In this document: piece after piece, positions 1 to 10,370 of the stretch | Position numbering within the stretch: the first letter of the stretch is position 1 | Layout: each line of letters begins with the position of its first letter | Assembly (NCBI GenBank): GCA_018806915.1 | Contig: JAGKQI010000059.1 | Span: forward strand, 1,550,001 to 1,614,000 | Direction of reading: 5' to 3' | DNA length: 64,000 nucleotides | DNA from: Phytophthora colocasiae | Lineage: Eukaryota; Oomycota; Peronosporomycetes; Peronosporales; Peronosporaceae | The notes under the pieces: generated by a model | The model's input: only the letters and a program-made list of their open reading frames with translations | Told to the model about the DNA's origin: nothing | Database searches by the model: none | Made by a program: the position numbers and the translations under genes

Positions 1-261
1 CGCGGTGGCCCCCGAAGGGGCCTTGGGAGGAATTCGAGGCTTTTCTTCGAGATCTGGGTCGTGATCCAGGTCTGTCTCGTGTCTGTCAGTAGAGATCCTC
101 CCAGAACTCTGCTGACCCGTGGATCTTTCACTTTTCAGCTGTACCTCCGTCGATCCAACATTCGTAGGCACTTCTTCCCCTTGTTCTTCTTTTACCTTGA
201 CATCTTCTTGGGACTCACGGTGATATCCAAAGTCACCAGAAGATCCAGGCACGCGCACCAT
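1..261. other. Unassigned flank of the expanded LTR
   Basis: No convincing gene or repeat is visible here. The 77-codon frame on the plus strand begins at a non-ATG codon region, runs into the neighbouring repeat and has no recognisable motif. The stretch ends where the LTR-like sequence begins with TGTGGTGGAG at 262. It is probably DNA flanking the LTR or another decayed element. Confidence 0.4.
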
Positions 262-616
262 TGTGGTGGAGCGCATCTGCCAAAACCTCGTTAAGGCAGG
301 TCTCGATCACCACTTGCGCCCAGACACCGACTAACGGAGGGGGTCCCCCGATGATCCGTGATCTAGCTGTGTGTAGTTTCACCTTGTGTACCCGTCGGTA
401 GGCGGGTTACGCTCTTCTAGGTGACTTCTGAGGATGTCTTGAAGGTCGGAAGAAAGTCTTGTGGGGAGCAGGGGTTTGAGGTAGCGTGGATATGCTTCAC
501 TATACCTCGGGGTACTTGATCCCGGTCGTAGGCGAGTTCTCGAGCCTTGATCCGGGTGCCTGGTCCTTGATCCAGGTCTTCCAATAGTCCAGTGTTCGGG
601 ATTCGGTCCCTTCCTT

Positions 617-1507
617 TGTCGGCACTAATTCTTTATCGTGCGCAAATTTCCAACTCGAAGGGCGCTTGGGGTCACACGAGCAGGAACTAGGAACCACGTG
701 TCACCAGGAGGACCCGGGAGGACGCTGTCCAGTAGAGACGGCTAGGGAGAAGACATTTTGTAGCAACCACGGACTCGGGGAAGTCCATAGTTTGTCCTCG
801 TGCTAAACCCGATACAACATGTAATATACAAGTTTGCACCACCCTTCCTGTGTTCCAGGTAAGTACGTACAGTCAAGACACTATCAATAAGCGCCACAAC
901 TACGTGGTTGCTAACCACGGTCCCCGCCACACTACCCATGCTGCTCCATCGTCGCACCTCAGAACTCTGCGCCTCCGAACGATTGCCAAAGGGTCCACGC
1001 CGACCTGTGCGTCGCAGAACGTGGCCGCTCCCTTAATGACCTTCTTCTGTTGTTGGGTGGAGACGATTCTCCACGCGTGTATTTCCAAAAGCTCCTTAAC
1101 TCTCCACAATCGCGCAGAATCGGAACTGAGAGATTCGACGGTCAGCCGCACGTCGAAGAGCCCTCCTAACTACCGTAGCCCCACCTATCCTCAGTATAGC
1201 GCTTGTCACCGTCAGGATCCTCCCTCGGCGACTCCTTGGATGTCTTCCTAGCCGTCCATTGCCTTGTGGCCACGTCGTCCAGCCTCTCTGGTTCCCTGTG
1301 TCCTTGTGTGGCTGGTGCCGTGTCATTCCTCCCATTGCGATCTTCGAAAGTCACTGATCTTCAACTTCAAGGTCTCCACTATCTTCCTGCAACTTCCGAT
1401 CGACTGGTGTCCGCGTCACTGTCGCCAGTGAGGTCAATTATCTCTGCTACCCGAACTTCTTCCAACGAAAATCGCCCTTCACGAATGAATGCTGACATTT
1501 GTCTACA
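617..1507 (-). repeat. 3' LTR of retrotransposon 1
   Basis: It is an 891 bp repeat bounded by TGTCGGCAC and TTTGTCTACA on the plus strand (TG...CA ends). It lacks an 11 nt segment present in the right LTR near 10031-10041. The inner end supplies the stop codon of the integrase frame (TGTAG on the minus strand at 1503-1507). Confidence 0.92.
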
Positions 1508-3230
1508 CGCCATCCCCCGCCTGAAGATCGCCCCCGATCTTTCCCTGGTCAAACAGTGTCTCGAACTGCTGGGCTGTGAGCCAGGCTGGCACCACTGGTC
1601 CACCTGGGCGATCTTGGTACTCCACTCGGTACTGCGTCTCATACCTGCCAGCTTTGTTTCTGACTTTTCGTTGTCCTCGTTCAATAACGGTTCCAGCAGT
1701 AGCCTCCTCCATGATGGTCTTAGCTGCAGATGGCCATCGTGATTGTCCGTGTCCTCGGAGAGCTCGCGTAATTCCATCCCTTGGTGCTGCGTCACCGTGA
1801 CTAGTGCCCTCCGGGTCTTTTCCTGGTCGTTGTTGTTGTTCCTTAACTTCCCCGTTCGTTTTTGAGGTTTCCGTAGCACTTGGTATCCCACAATCTGCAT
1901 CTGGATCCAGCGTTTCGGCGTTTGTCTGCGTCGGTCGGTCACGAAGAGCACTCCGTTTCGCTGCTCGTGCTTCACGTGCCGCTGTCTCCGCACGTCGCTT
2001 AGCTGCTTGCTCCTGCTGGTTGTCGCCGGGCACTTTGTCATCACGCTTCCTCTTGTGTTGCTTTTTCGTCACTGGCGTCTGTGGAGTAATTGTAGTTGTC
2101 GCAGTCGTCGTCGTTGTCTTCTCACCAACTGACTGTTCACCTGCTGGGGTGCTTGAGCGCCCTGCTATCGTGTTGTGCTGGTCACACGAGGACGTTGCTG
2201 TTACTTCCGTGGCTTTTGTAGCTATTCTTGCATCTTTTCGTTGAGTGACCTCCGTTCTTGTCGTCGCTGCAGTACTTTCAACGGGTTCCGTAGTTGTATC
2301 ATTACCACCTGTCCTCTCGACGTCCTGCTGGCGCTGTCCTGCTGAATGTACACGAACTGCTTCCCTTCGACTTGTTTCCCGGGTCCGCTCTCCTCCAGAC
2401 CTTGGTGCTTGCACTTCACCTTCAATGAACTCGTTGTCCTTGGCTAGATCCTCCAGTATCTGATCTGCCACCACTGCTAATTGACTGCGAGGTCGGTAAT
2501 AAGAGACTAGAAAGCTACAATGGGCCACTAGCTCTTCCCCAGTATCTTCTCGACGTACAATCCAGTTGTCAAACCCTCCATCGGCCGTAATCTTTGCCGG
2601 TCCGATCCATTGGTGAGCGAGTTTCGTCACCCCCGTTCCACGTGGCGGTCTGAAGATCCAAACCATGTCTCCAACCTTGAAATGTACATTGTTCCTTACT
2701 TTGTGGCTGTAGTATCGCTCTCTCCGCAGCTGGTCCTTCTCTAGTGCCTGCTTCGCGATCCTTGCTGCTGACTCCATGTTCGTCACCAGTTTCCGGTGGT
2801 ATTCTGGCCAACCTTCAATCTGCTGTACCTGACTTGCTCTCAACAGTTCATTCGGTGCCCTCAGCCGTCTCCCCATCATTAGTTCATTAGGTGAGTAGCC
2901 GGTAGTCTCATGTCGAGCTCCGTTGTACGCATACATTGCACAGGGGATCCAGTCGTCCCAGTCGTTCTGCTTCCCATCGACGTACTGAGCCACCATGTCC
3001 TTCCAGATCTTGTGGTACCGCTCTACTAAACCCAGCAACATTGGACGATACGGCACAGGCTTCGTCTGTTTCGCCTTCAGCAATTGTATCAACCGAGTTA
3101 CCACCAGTCCGTTGAGCTCTGGAGCACCATCCATGATCAGTTCTCGCATCGGTCCATGTACTCCAACAATTCGTTCCACCAAAAAGCGTGCGATATCTTC
3201 TGCCGTATGACTTGGTGTCGCTATCATCAC
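1503..3230 (-). pseudogene. Integrase core and C-terminal tail of retrotransposon 1
   Basis: This frame continues integrase after the frameshift. It carries the second catalytic Asp (LIMDGAPELNG) and the Glu (GLVERYHKIW), giving a D,D,E set with the Asp in the preceding frame. A DNA-binding C-terminal region (FKVGDMVWIFRPPRGTG) follows, then a long, low-complexity charged tail. The last ~50 residues (YRVEYQDRPGGPVVPAWL) faintly resemble a chromodomain, though I would not insist on it. The stop codon is made by the first bases of the 3' LTR. Confidence 0.82.
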
Positions 3231-3237
3231 CGCGTAT

Positions 3238-5784
3238 CTACTGGCAGTCTACAGTGGCAATAACATAGCGGTTCCCTCGTCCAGTGACCGGTAGTGGGCC
3301 TGCCACATCGAGTGCCCATCTGTCACCTACAGCACCAACTCCTAGGCTCCGTAGTGGAGGTATAACTGCCTTCGGCTTCGTTTTTCTCGTCGCACAGTCC
3401 CTGCAACTTCGAACCCAGTACTTTACTTGGTCTTTCATGCCTGGCCACCAGTAGATCTTCTCGAGTCTTCCGTAGGTCTGTGGCGTTCCCAAGTGACACG
3501 CATATATTGAGTCGTGTGCCTCCCGCAGTGCTTTTGCTCGTAGAGATGCCGGTAACACTACTCGCAATGATCCATCCGTTTCACGCAGATACACGAGTCC
3601 ATCCCGTTTGACTACCATTAATCCTTGGTGTCGTTCTTGCTCTGATAATCGTTGTACCATCCTGTCTTCCTTCTGGTGAGCCTTGATCTCCTCGTCCGTC
3701 AGTTGTCCGTTGTCACTAATGTTTACTGTGTCACTCGAGCTTCCGACCATCCGAGTACTCATTTCTACAGCACTGTTCGTCACCGTCGGTGTTATTCCCG
3801 TACTTGTCGTCTCAGCTGCTACAACTCCTAGAGGTACGGAAGTTTTTGTACCACCACTGAGATGTTCACCCTCGCTAACTGTACGTTCATTCGCCGGTGC
3901 CGTGACTGCAGTTGATTGCTGTATCCTCTTCCTGTTCTTCCGCCTGTTCGCCGCGACAGTCCTCACGGGCGCTCGTGACAGCGCGTCCGCCACCACATTC
4001 GTAGATCCAGGTCGGTAAGTAATCCGAAAGTCGAACTCCTGCAATTGCAGTGCCCATCTGTACGGCCTTTCAGTGAGGTCCTTCTTCTTCATGAGGTAAG
4101 AGAGCGCGGAATGATCCGTCACCAATTCAAATCTACGTCCATATAGGTACGGGCGGAAGAGCTTGACGGCCCAAATTACTGCCGCACACTCCAGGTCCGT
4201 GATCCCATACTTCGCGACTGTGGGTGAGTTCACCTTGGATGCGTAGGCAACAGGTTGGTCGCCTGCACCTTGGTCCTGCATCAGCGCTGCTCCCAGCCCT
4301 ACCACCGAAGCATCTGTGACTACCTTAAATGGTTTTGAGAAGTCGGGGTATACCAACAGCGGTCTCTCCGTCAGTTCGGCCTTCAGGACTTCGAACGCCT
4401 GCTGCTGATCGGGCCCCCAATCCCATTCCGAGCTCTTACGCAACAGCCTCGTTAGAGGTGCCGCCTTGGTTTCAAAATGCGGTACAAACCGTCTGTAGTA
4501 TCCAGCTAGATGTACGAATCTCCGCACTTCGTCAGGGTTCTCGGGAACCGGAAATCGTCTGACCGTGTCTACCAATGATTCCAAAGGACGTATGCCCTTC
4601 TCGTCAAGCTCGTGACCGAGATATTCCAGCCTCGTCATTGCAAAACTGCACTTCTTTGGCTTCAATGACAATCCAGCCCTCGCCAGACGTTCCAGTACAC
4701 ATGCCAGTTCCACCACGTGCCTCGAAACAGATCCCGCCGTAAAGATAATAACATCATCCAAATAAACTAGACAACTTCGCCACGTAAGTCCTCTGAGTAC
4801 TGCATCCATCATCCTCTGAAATGTGCCAGGTGCATTTGCTAAACCAAATGGCATCCGAACAAATTGGAATAGCCCTTGTCGAGTGACGAAACCAGTCTTT
4901 GCCTTGTCACTTCCAGCGACGGGTACCTGCCAGTATCCAGCATGTAGATCCAAACTCGAGTATCGTCGGGCTCCGTGCATAGTGTCCAATGCATCATCAA
5001 TCCGTGGGAGTGGATAGACATCTTTCTTGGTAATGTTGTTCAACAACCTGTAGTCGATACAAAACCGAACCGTGCCATCCTTCTTCCTTACGAGAACCAC
5101 CGGGAATCCCCAAGCTCCCGTGCCTTCCTCAATGACTCCGTCGTGTAGCATCTTCTGGACTTCTTCATCAATCACCTCTTGCTCAGACCTTGAGTATCTT
5201 CTGGGGCGTATCTTGATCGGTGGCGCTTCACCCGTGTTGATGTGGTGTTCCACGCCTAGCGTAGTTGCTGGTGGACATCCTTCCTTCGGTTCCAAGAGCT
5301 CTGGGTAGCTCCTCAGTAACTTGATCAACAACTCCTTGTCTTTGTCGTCCATGTCACCGAAGTTCAAAGTCTCCTCGTTGCTAAGGGGTTTCTCTTTCAC
5401 CTGAAGTTCGTCCAACCATTGACTCACACGTTCACGATCAAGTTCACCTCCAAGTTCCAATACTTCCATCTCGTCATCCAGAGGTGTCCAAGTGCCAAGC
5501 ATCTCCTTACTCGGTAACTTCTTCGTCTTGCCAACCAGATTCAATATCGGTACCTTCACCTTGCCTGACTTCACTGTGACCAATGTCGGTGCCACTAACA
5601 GATACGGCTCCTTCCGCTTCTTGGGTATAAAGAGACCCACTGTACCATCAGCTTCTGGGACTGAAACTTCCACGTTATGACAGGTCTGTGTCTGGATTCG
5701 CGTCTTCCTTAGCAATCGGATCTTGGACACCCGTTCCCGCTGTTCTTTTGCTGAACGGTACGACCTTCTTGACGTCATTCTCAT
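3238..5784 (-). CDS. Reverse transcriptase, RNase H and integrase N-terminus of retrotransposon 1
   Basis: The 848-codon frame contains RT motifs in order: FPVVLVRKKDGTVRFCIDYR, then SSLDLHAGYWQVPV, FVRMPFGLANAPGTFQR and the active-site box YLDD. A canonical Ty3 RNase H follows with its catalytic residues intact (VVTDAS, the Glu region and LVTDHS). Next come the integrase zinc finger with paired His and Cys (CHLGTPQTYGRLEK to SCRDCATRKTK) and the first catalytic Asp of integrase (RWALDVAGPL). The frame stops at 3238, where a 2 nt loss relative to the expected sequence breaks the integrase. The upstream end overlaps the protease frame. Confidence 0.9.
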   Translation of the reverse strand: MRMTSRRSYRSAKEQRERVSKIRLLRKTRIQTQTCHNVEVSVPEADGTVGLFIPKKRKEPYLLVAPTLVTVKSGKVKVPILNLVGKTKKLPSKEMLGTWTPLDDEMEVLELGGELDRERVSQWLDELQVKEKPLSNEETLNFGDMDDKDKELLIKLLRSYPELLEPKEGCPPATTLGVEHHINTGEAPPIKIRPRRYSRSEQEVIDEEVQKMLHDGVIEEGTGAWGFPVVLVRKKDGTVRFCIDYRLLNNITKKDVYPLPRIDDALDTMHGARRYSSLDLHAGYWQVPVAGSDKAKTGFVTRQGLFQFVRMPFGLANAPGTFQRMMDAVLRGLTWRSCLVYLDDVIIFTAGSVSRHVVELACVLERLARAGLSLKPKKCSFAMTRLEYLGHELDEKGIRPLESLVDTVRRFPVPENPDEVRRFVHLAGYYRRFVPHFETKAAPLTRLLRKSSEWDWGPDQQQAFEVLKAELTERPLLVYPDFSKPFKVVTDASVVGLGAALMQDQGAGDQPVAYASKVNSPTVAKYGITDLECAAVIWAVKLFRPYLYGRRFELVTDHSALSYLMKKKDLTERPYRWALQLQEFDFRITYRPGSTNVVADALSRAPVRTVAANRRKNRKRIQQSTAVTAPANERTVSEGEHLSGGTKTSVPLGVVAAETTSTGITPTVTNSAVEMSTRMVGSSSDTVNISDNGQLTDEEIKAHQKEDRMVQRLSEQERHQGLMVVKRDGLVYLRETDGSLRVVLPASLRAKALREAHDSIYACHLGTPQTYGRLEKIYWWPGMKDQVKYWVRSCRDCATRKTKPKAVIPPLRSLGVGAVGDRWALDVAGPLPVTGRGNRYVIATVDCQ

Positions 5785-6214
5785 ACCACTTCATCTCGCT
5801 CGATACAAAGTCGATCTTCACACCGTGACCGTACATCCAGTCTTCGCCCACTAGGAAATCCTCCGTGTCACTATCCACAATGAGAGCGTCGACCGTCATA
5901 CTCTGCGAGTACTGTGTCCATAATACAAACCGATAAACACCAATGACTCGTACAGCCACGCCACTAAAGCCTTCCATGTAGTCAACTGGAGGTGGTACTT
6001 TCAACCTTGTGCCGTGTTGCCGCCAACACCTGCCTGCTACACTGTACTGCGCTCCAGTATCAAGCTTCACCGTCACGGCTTGGCCTCTGACGTTAACCAT
6101 GGCTGTCGGTAGCTGGTCAACCGCTTGGGCTTGTACTGCTCGCAACTTCCCTGTTGTGCACTGCCGCTCATCTGCTTCATGCCACTCGGAACTTGCACTA
6201 CAGTACGTGCTCTA
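5675..6214 (-). pseudogene. Retroviral-type aspartic protease of retrotransposon 1
   Basis: The frame carries the catalytic motif DTGAQYSVAG early and the second hallmark FLVGEDWM later, as in retropepsins that mature Gag-Pol. It is continuous with the linker except for the TAG at 6212-6214. It overlaps the reverse transcriptase frame (from 5784) in a different register, so either frameshifting or a mutation joins them. The nonsense codon argues for an inactive copy. Confidence 0.8.
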
Positions 6215-7474
6215 GCTGTGATACTCGTAAGTCTTCGTAACCTTATGATTCTTGGTCGCCTTCACCTGCTTGACTGACGCTGGTTCAATGTACTCAGTTC
6301 CTTCGGCCTCCGAACTCGTACGCAAACTCGCTCGGCCGTGTGTCCGTCGGTGTTTGTCATACTGGTAATAGCTATTGGGTGGGTAATTCGACTGTGCATC
6401 ACGGTGCTGAAGTTCCCTTTGTTCCTTAGCGTGAGCCTTCCGTACCCGTTTCTCTTGTCGTCTTCGAGCTCGTGACGCCCGTACGTGCACATTGTCCCCT
6501 TCCAGTTGCTTCCCTCTGACAGATCTCGTGGTTCGTCCGTCTGAATCCTCCCGAGTGTCAGATGTAGCTGTCCCGTCGAGGTTTGTCACTGTAGAGGACA
6601 CTCCGTCGGATTTCTTGGCCAGTCGCACGGCTCCGTGTCGTTCTCTCCGTGTTTGTCGTGCTAGCACCTTTCGTTCCCACCGACGTTCAGCTTCTGCTTC
6701 ACTGACATCCCGTCGTCGTTGTGCTGCCCGTAGCTGTAAGACCCTCGCCCGTGGACTATCCTCGATACTCATCTCCCGTCCGATAATCTGCTGTGTCCCG
6801 TTATGAGCTCCGCCATCCCCAGTGATCAGTACTTCTGGGCGTCGCGAAGTTCTTTCAGTAGCTTCTGGTCCAGACTTTGTTTCTTCGTCGGTATGGTCCG
6901 CATCTCCTTTGCTGTCAGCGTCCAAGCTCACACAATCTTCCACTTGGGCGTCTCTTTCTAACGTGACCTCATCATTACCGGTTCTTGCTTCCTGTAGTTC
7001 GCGTTGCGCTAGTTCTTCAGTGCCACTAGTCTGTAGGTCGTCGGTGGACTTAGGTACAGCGGAATCTCTTTCGTCGGCTTCAGTTCTTGCCACCAGGCCG
7101 TCTCCTGCTATCGCATTGTCCAACCCGTCTGTAACTTCAAAATGCACACGACGTCGCTTCTTCCTGTCGTGTCCCGTGTCCGTGTCTCCGTCGTTCTTCT
7201 TATCTTCTTGTTCGGTCACCGCCGTCGTACCAGTGTTGCCCACCGCCGGTGCCGTAGTATCTTCCGGCCGCACACCACTGTTGCTCGGTGCCACCGTGCC
7301 GTTCTCATCCTGAGTCGTTGGAACGATTTCCACTGTCCTCGTGACTGGATCTCGTACCCCACAACCTGCCTTCTTCCTCTTCCGTTTCCTCTTTCTTCCG
7401 GCCAACCGGGCCTCATTCCGCAGTTGCCGTCCTCCAGGTGTCGTCACTGCATCTGCCAGTCGCTGGAACTTCAC
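6212..7474 (-). CDS. Charged linker region of the retrotransposon 1 polyprotein
   Basis: This is a 420-codon frame rich in Arg, Lys, Glu, Asp and Thr, with a basic patch near its start (RKRKRKRKK) and another in the middle. I recognise no fold. It lies between Gag and protease and shares the protease frame, from which it is separated only by a TAG at 6212-6214. In an intact element the two would be one product. It is probably a disordered spacer of the polyprotein; nucleic-acid binding by the basic patches is speculative. Confidence 0.55.
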   Translation of the reverse strand: MKFQRLADAVTTPGGRQLRNEARLAGRKRKRKRKKAGCGVRDPVTRTVEIVPTTQDENGTVAPSNSGVRPEDTTAPAVGNTGTTAVTEQEDKKNDGDTDTGHDRKKRRRVHFEVTDGLDNAIAGDGLVARTEADERDSAVPKSTDDLQTSGTEELAQRELQEARTGNDEVTLERDAQVEDCVSLDADSKGDADHTDEETKSGPEATERTSRRPEVLITGDGGAHNGTQQIIGREMSIEDSPRARVLQLRAAQRRRDVSEAEAERRWERKVLARQTRRERHGAVRLAKKSDGVSSTVTNLDGTATSDTREDSDGRTTRSVRGKQLEGDNVHVRASRARRRQEKRVRKAHAKEQRELQHRDAQSNYPPNSYYQYDKHRRTHGRASLRTSSEAEGTEYIEPASVKQVKATKNHKVTKTYEYHS

Positions 7475-7563
7475 TTGCCGTTCTGGTTCCTGCCACCCGA
7501 TGCCGTGCTCACCTGTTCCTTCCTCTCCCCGTGGGTTTGGTGCGAGATGCTGGGCTGGGGCCC

Positions 7564-9118
7564 CTACATCCGCTGTCCGTTTCCCGTGCCTCCTGTAGTG
7601 CCTTGGTTGCTGGTATCACCGCTCTGGTTCACCACTGGACTGGACTCCTCTTTGTCTTCCTTCCTGAGGGCACACGCGTGAGCGTGGTGTCCATACCCAT
7701 GCAAGTAGAAACACATATCATCTGGCCGTGCCGTAGACGTTCGTGTTGGCTGCTGCTGCTGTGATCGTCTGTCCAGATACTGTTGGTGGTTACGCAGTCG
7801 GTCTTCCTTGGTTCTTAGAGGTTCGGAGTTTCCATATTTTCGGCCACCATTCCATCGTTGTTGCTGAGGTTGCTGTTGAGACTGCTGTGATCCTTGGGCT
7901 TCCATCTGTAGTGCACGTCCTGGTCGCTGAGCCTGTTTGCCATTACCATCCGCACGTTGATTCGAAGAGTTCTGCTGCCGGTTCTGAGTCTGTCGCGTCG
8001 ACGTCGCCGCAGTTTTCGTATTGGCTGCTTAACTTGCTGTCGTGGCCTCTTCCGGTACAAGCCGGTATCCTGCTGGGATTACTGCGTTCCACTGGCTTCC
8101 ACTTTGAAGTACAGTGCCACCTTGAGGTACCATTAGCCGTCCTTCAACATCGTATCTGGGTGGAGGTCCTGTAGCTAAGCCAACCGTGTCGTAGCCAGTC
8201 ACCACAGTCCCCAAGTTTCCACCTGTCGAAACCTGCTGAATCGTTGCCACATTCGGGACCAACGCCGTCGGTGCAGCACCGGCTGATGCCGTTCGCTCGT
8301 CATGGACCCGCATCGCCGTCGCGAGGTCAACACCGTAGCCTTCTCCGTACTCCCCGACTTGATCCACCGCGAAGTTCACCGCCTCGTTCAGCGTAGTTGG
8401 TCGGTGTCCCCGTACTAAAGTCGAGCACCAAGCGTTACTCATACCCGACAAGAACGAGTCGACTAGCCATTCTTCGTCCACTGGATTCGTCGACGCAATC
8501 TCCCGTAACTTCTGCGCGTATTCCACCAAGGACTCTCCTCGTTGCTGACGTCGCTGTCTCAGTCTCGCCACCACTTCTGGATTCGAGCGCTTAACCATGT
8601 AGCGATCCTTCATCATCCGACTCAGGTTGCCAAACTACTCGTGCTCCGCCTCCTACCGGTACTGCTGCTGGTGCTTGTCCGTGTCCAGTATCATCACCGC
8701 CTCCAGCGTTGTCCTGACCCTGGTTTTCATTGCCGTCACCGTTGTTACCGTTGTCACCACCGTCTCCATCTTCGTTACCGTTACCTCCAGGGACTGCTGC
8801 TGCCCCGGGTGCTGGTACAACTGGAGCTACCGGTGCTTGTTGTCCTCCTCCGGAGACCGGTCCGTAACCCATCAGAGCTGCTTCTCCGCTTCCACCGCTT
8901 GCTCGTGGAGTCTGACTCGCCGTTGCCCGTAGGTTTACTGACGGCGGTATTGAGTTTCCTCCTGCGTCATGCAGGGCCGTCTGTGGAACTTGCTTTCCTC
9001 CTCCGTGAGCTATTCCTGGGCCTGCAGATACATGTGCCGCCTCAGCCACTGCGTCATGAAACGAAGCACGCCTCTCAGCTCGCTCGTCCCGTGCAGCACT
9101 AGCCGATCGTCGAACCAT
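7564..9118 (-). pseudogene. Gag remains of retrotransposon 1
   Basis: The ATG at 9118 opens an Ala/Gly-rich frame that ends at 8591. A second frame overlaps it and continues from about 8616. It holds the C-terminal half of a retrotransposon Gag domain (ESLVEYAQKLREIA, then DSFLSGM) and ends at an in-frame TAA at 8029-8031. The same frame resumes to 7564 with a Gln-rich region and a Cys/His stretch (CFYLHGYGHHAHAC) that resembles a zinc knuckle lacking its second Cys. The N-terminal half of the capsid domain is absent, suggesting an internal deletion near 8591-8620. The frame change and the nonsense codon make this a non-functional copy. Confidence 0.8.
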
Positions 9119-9445
9119 GCTCTTCAACTAGACTTCCTTATCCGTGTCCGTGTCCGTGTACTTCTGTAATACAAAACTCATCCGTATGTTCAGTATCCGT
9201 GCTTTCCGTGTCAATATCTAATTCTGTAAACTGTGCAGTGCTTAGGAACTCAGTAATGGCTCTCATCTGTGTCTGTGTCTGATACAGGCCTCATTGCCCA
9301 TGCTTCTAACTTCTAACGGATAGACCAGTGTTGTCTAGTGCCAGTATTGCACCACTCCCAGTACAGGATGTCCCTCGCTTATGGTTCTTGCCCACTGTGA
9401 CTAGGCTCGCAAAGTCCACCATTATTGCAAACGTTTGCCCAGAAA

Positions 9446-9464
9446 GCCACTGTAATGACCACCA
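9446..9464 (-). other. Putative primer-binding site and leader of retrotransposon 1
   Basis: Immediately downstream of the 5' LTR on the minus strand lies TGGTGGTCATTACAGTGGC. The position and the TGG start are what a tRNA primer site requires. I cannot say which tRNA. The leader from 9445 to 9119 shows no open frame of note. Confidence 0.5.
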
Positions 9465-10366
9465 TGTCGGCACTAATTCTTTATCGTGCGCAAATTTCCA
9501 ACTCGAAGGGCGCTTGGGGTCACACGAGCAGGAACTAGGAACCACGTGTCACCAGGAGGACCCGGGAGGACGCTGTCCAGTAGAGACGGCTAGGGAGAAG
9601 ACATTTTGTAGCAACCACGGACTCGGGGAAGTCCATAGTTTGTCCTCGTGCTAAACCCGATACAACATGTAATATACAAGTTTGCACCACCCTTCCTGTG
9701 TTCCAGGTAAGTACGTACAGTCAAGACACTATCAATAAGCGCCACAACTACGTGGTTGCTAACCACGGTCCCCGCCACACTACCCATGCTGCTCCATCGT
9801 CGCACCTCAGAACTCTGCGCCTCCGAACGATTACCAAAGGGTCCACGCCGACCTGTGCGTCGCAGAACGTGGCCGCTCCCTTAATGACCTTCTTCTGTTG
9901 TTGGGTGGAGACGATTCTCCACGCGTGTATTTCCAAAAGCTCCTTAACTCTCCACAATCGCGCAGAATCGGAACTGAGAGATTCGACGGTCAGCCGCACG
10001 TCGAAGAGCCCTCCTAACTACCGTAGCCCCACTATCACTACACCTATCCTCAGTATAGCGCTTGTCACCGTCAGGATCCTCCCTCGGCGACTCCTTGGAT
10101 GTCTCCCTAGCCGTCCATTGCCTTGTGGCCACGTCGTCCAGCCTCTCTGGTTCCCTGTGTCCTTGTGTGGCTGGTGCCGTGTCATTCCTCCCATTGCGAT
10201 CTTCGAAAGTCACTGATCTTCAACTTCAAGGTCTCCACTATCTTCCTGCAACTTCCGATCGACTGGTGTCCGCGTCACTGTCGCCAGTGAGGTCAATTAT
10301 CTCTGCTACCCGAACTTCTTCCAACGAAAATCGCCCTTCACGAATGAATGCTCACATTTGTCCACA
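9465..10366 (-). repeat. 5' LTR of retrotransposon 1
   Basis: It is a 902 bp copy bounded by TGTCGGCAC and TTTGTCCACA on the plus strand. It is about 99.5% identical to the left LTR outside the 11 nt indel. On the minus strand it is followed by TGGTGGTCATTACAGTGGC, which is positioned as a primer-binding site; the leading TGG fits pairing with a tRNA CCA end. Confidence 0.9.
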
Positions 10367-10370
10367 CTTT

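Larger units (their letters stand above)
617..10366 (-). mobile_element. Ty3/gypsy LTR retrotransposon 1, nested in the LTR array
   Basis: The element is 9750 bp with two LTRs and, on the minus strand, Gag remains, a long charged linker, protease, reverse transcriptase, RNase H and integrase in Ty3/gypsy order. The LTRs differ by only four substitutions and one 11 nt indel, so insertion is recent. The flanks rejoin to an intact array unit with a 3 bp CTT overlap (614-616 and 10367-10369). The coding regions carry in-frame stops at about 8029 and 6212, a frameshift in integrase near 3235 and a Gag that lacks the N-terminal half of the capsid domain. This copy therefore cannot be autonomous, and movement by proteins supplied in trans is inferred. 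Confidence 0.92.

Noticed and set aside
1203..1742. 179-codon plus-strand frame over the left LTR
   Set aside because: It lies antisense to the integrase tail and the LTR, starts in a repeat and has the Ser/Leu/Cys-rich character of a shadow frame.
8542..9102. 186-codon plus-strand frame rich in Leu, Arg and His
   Set aside because: It is the complement of the Gly/Ala-rich Gag region; its composition follows from that and no motif is present.
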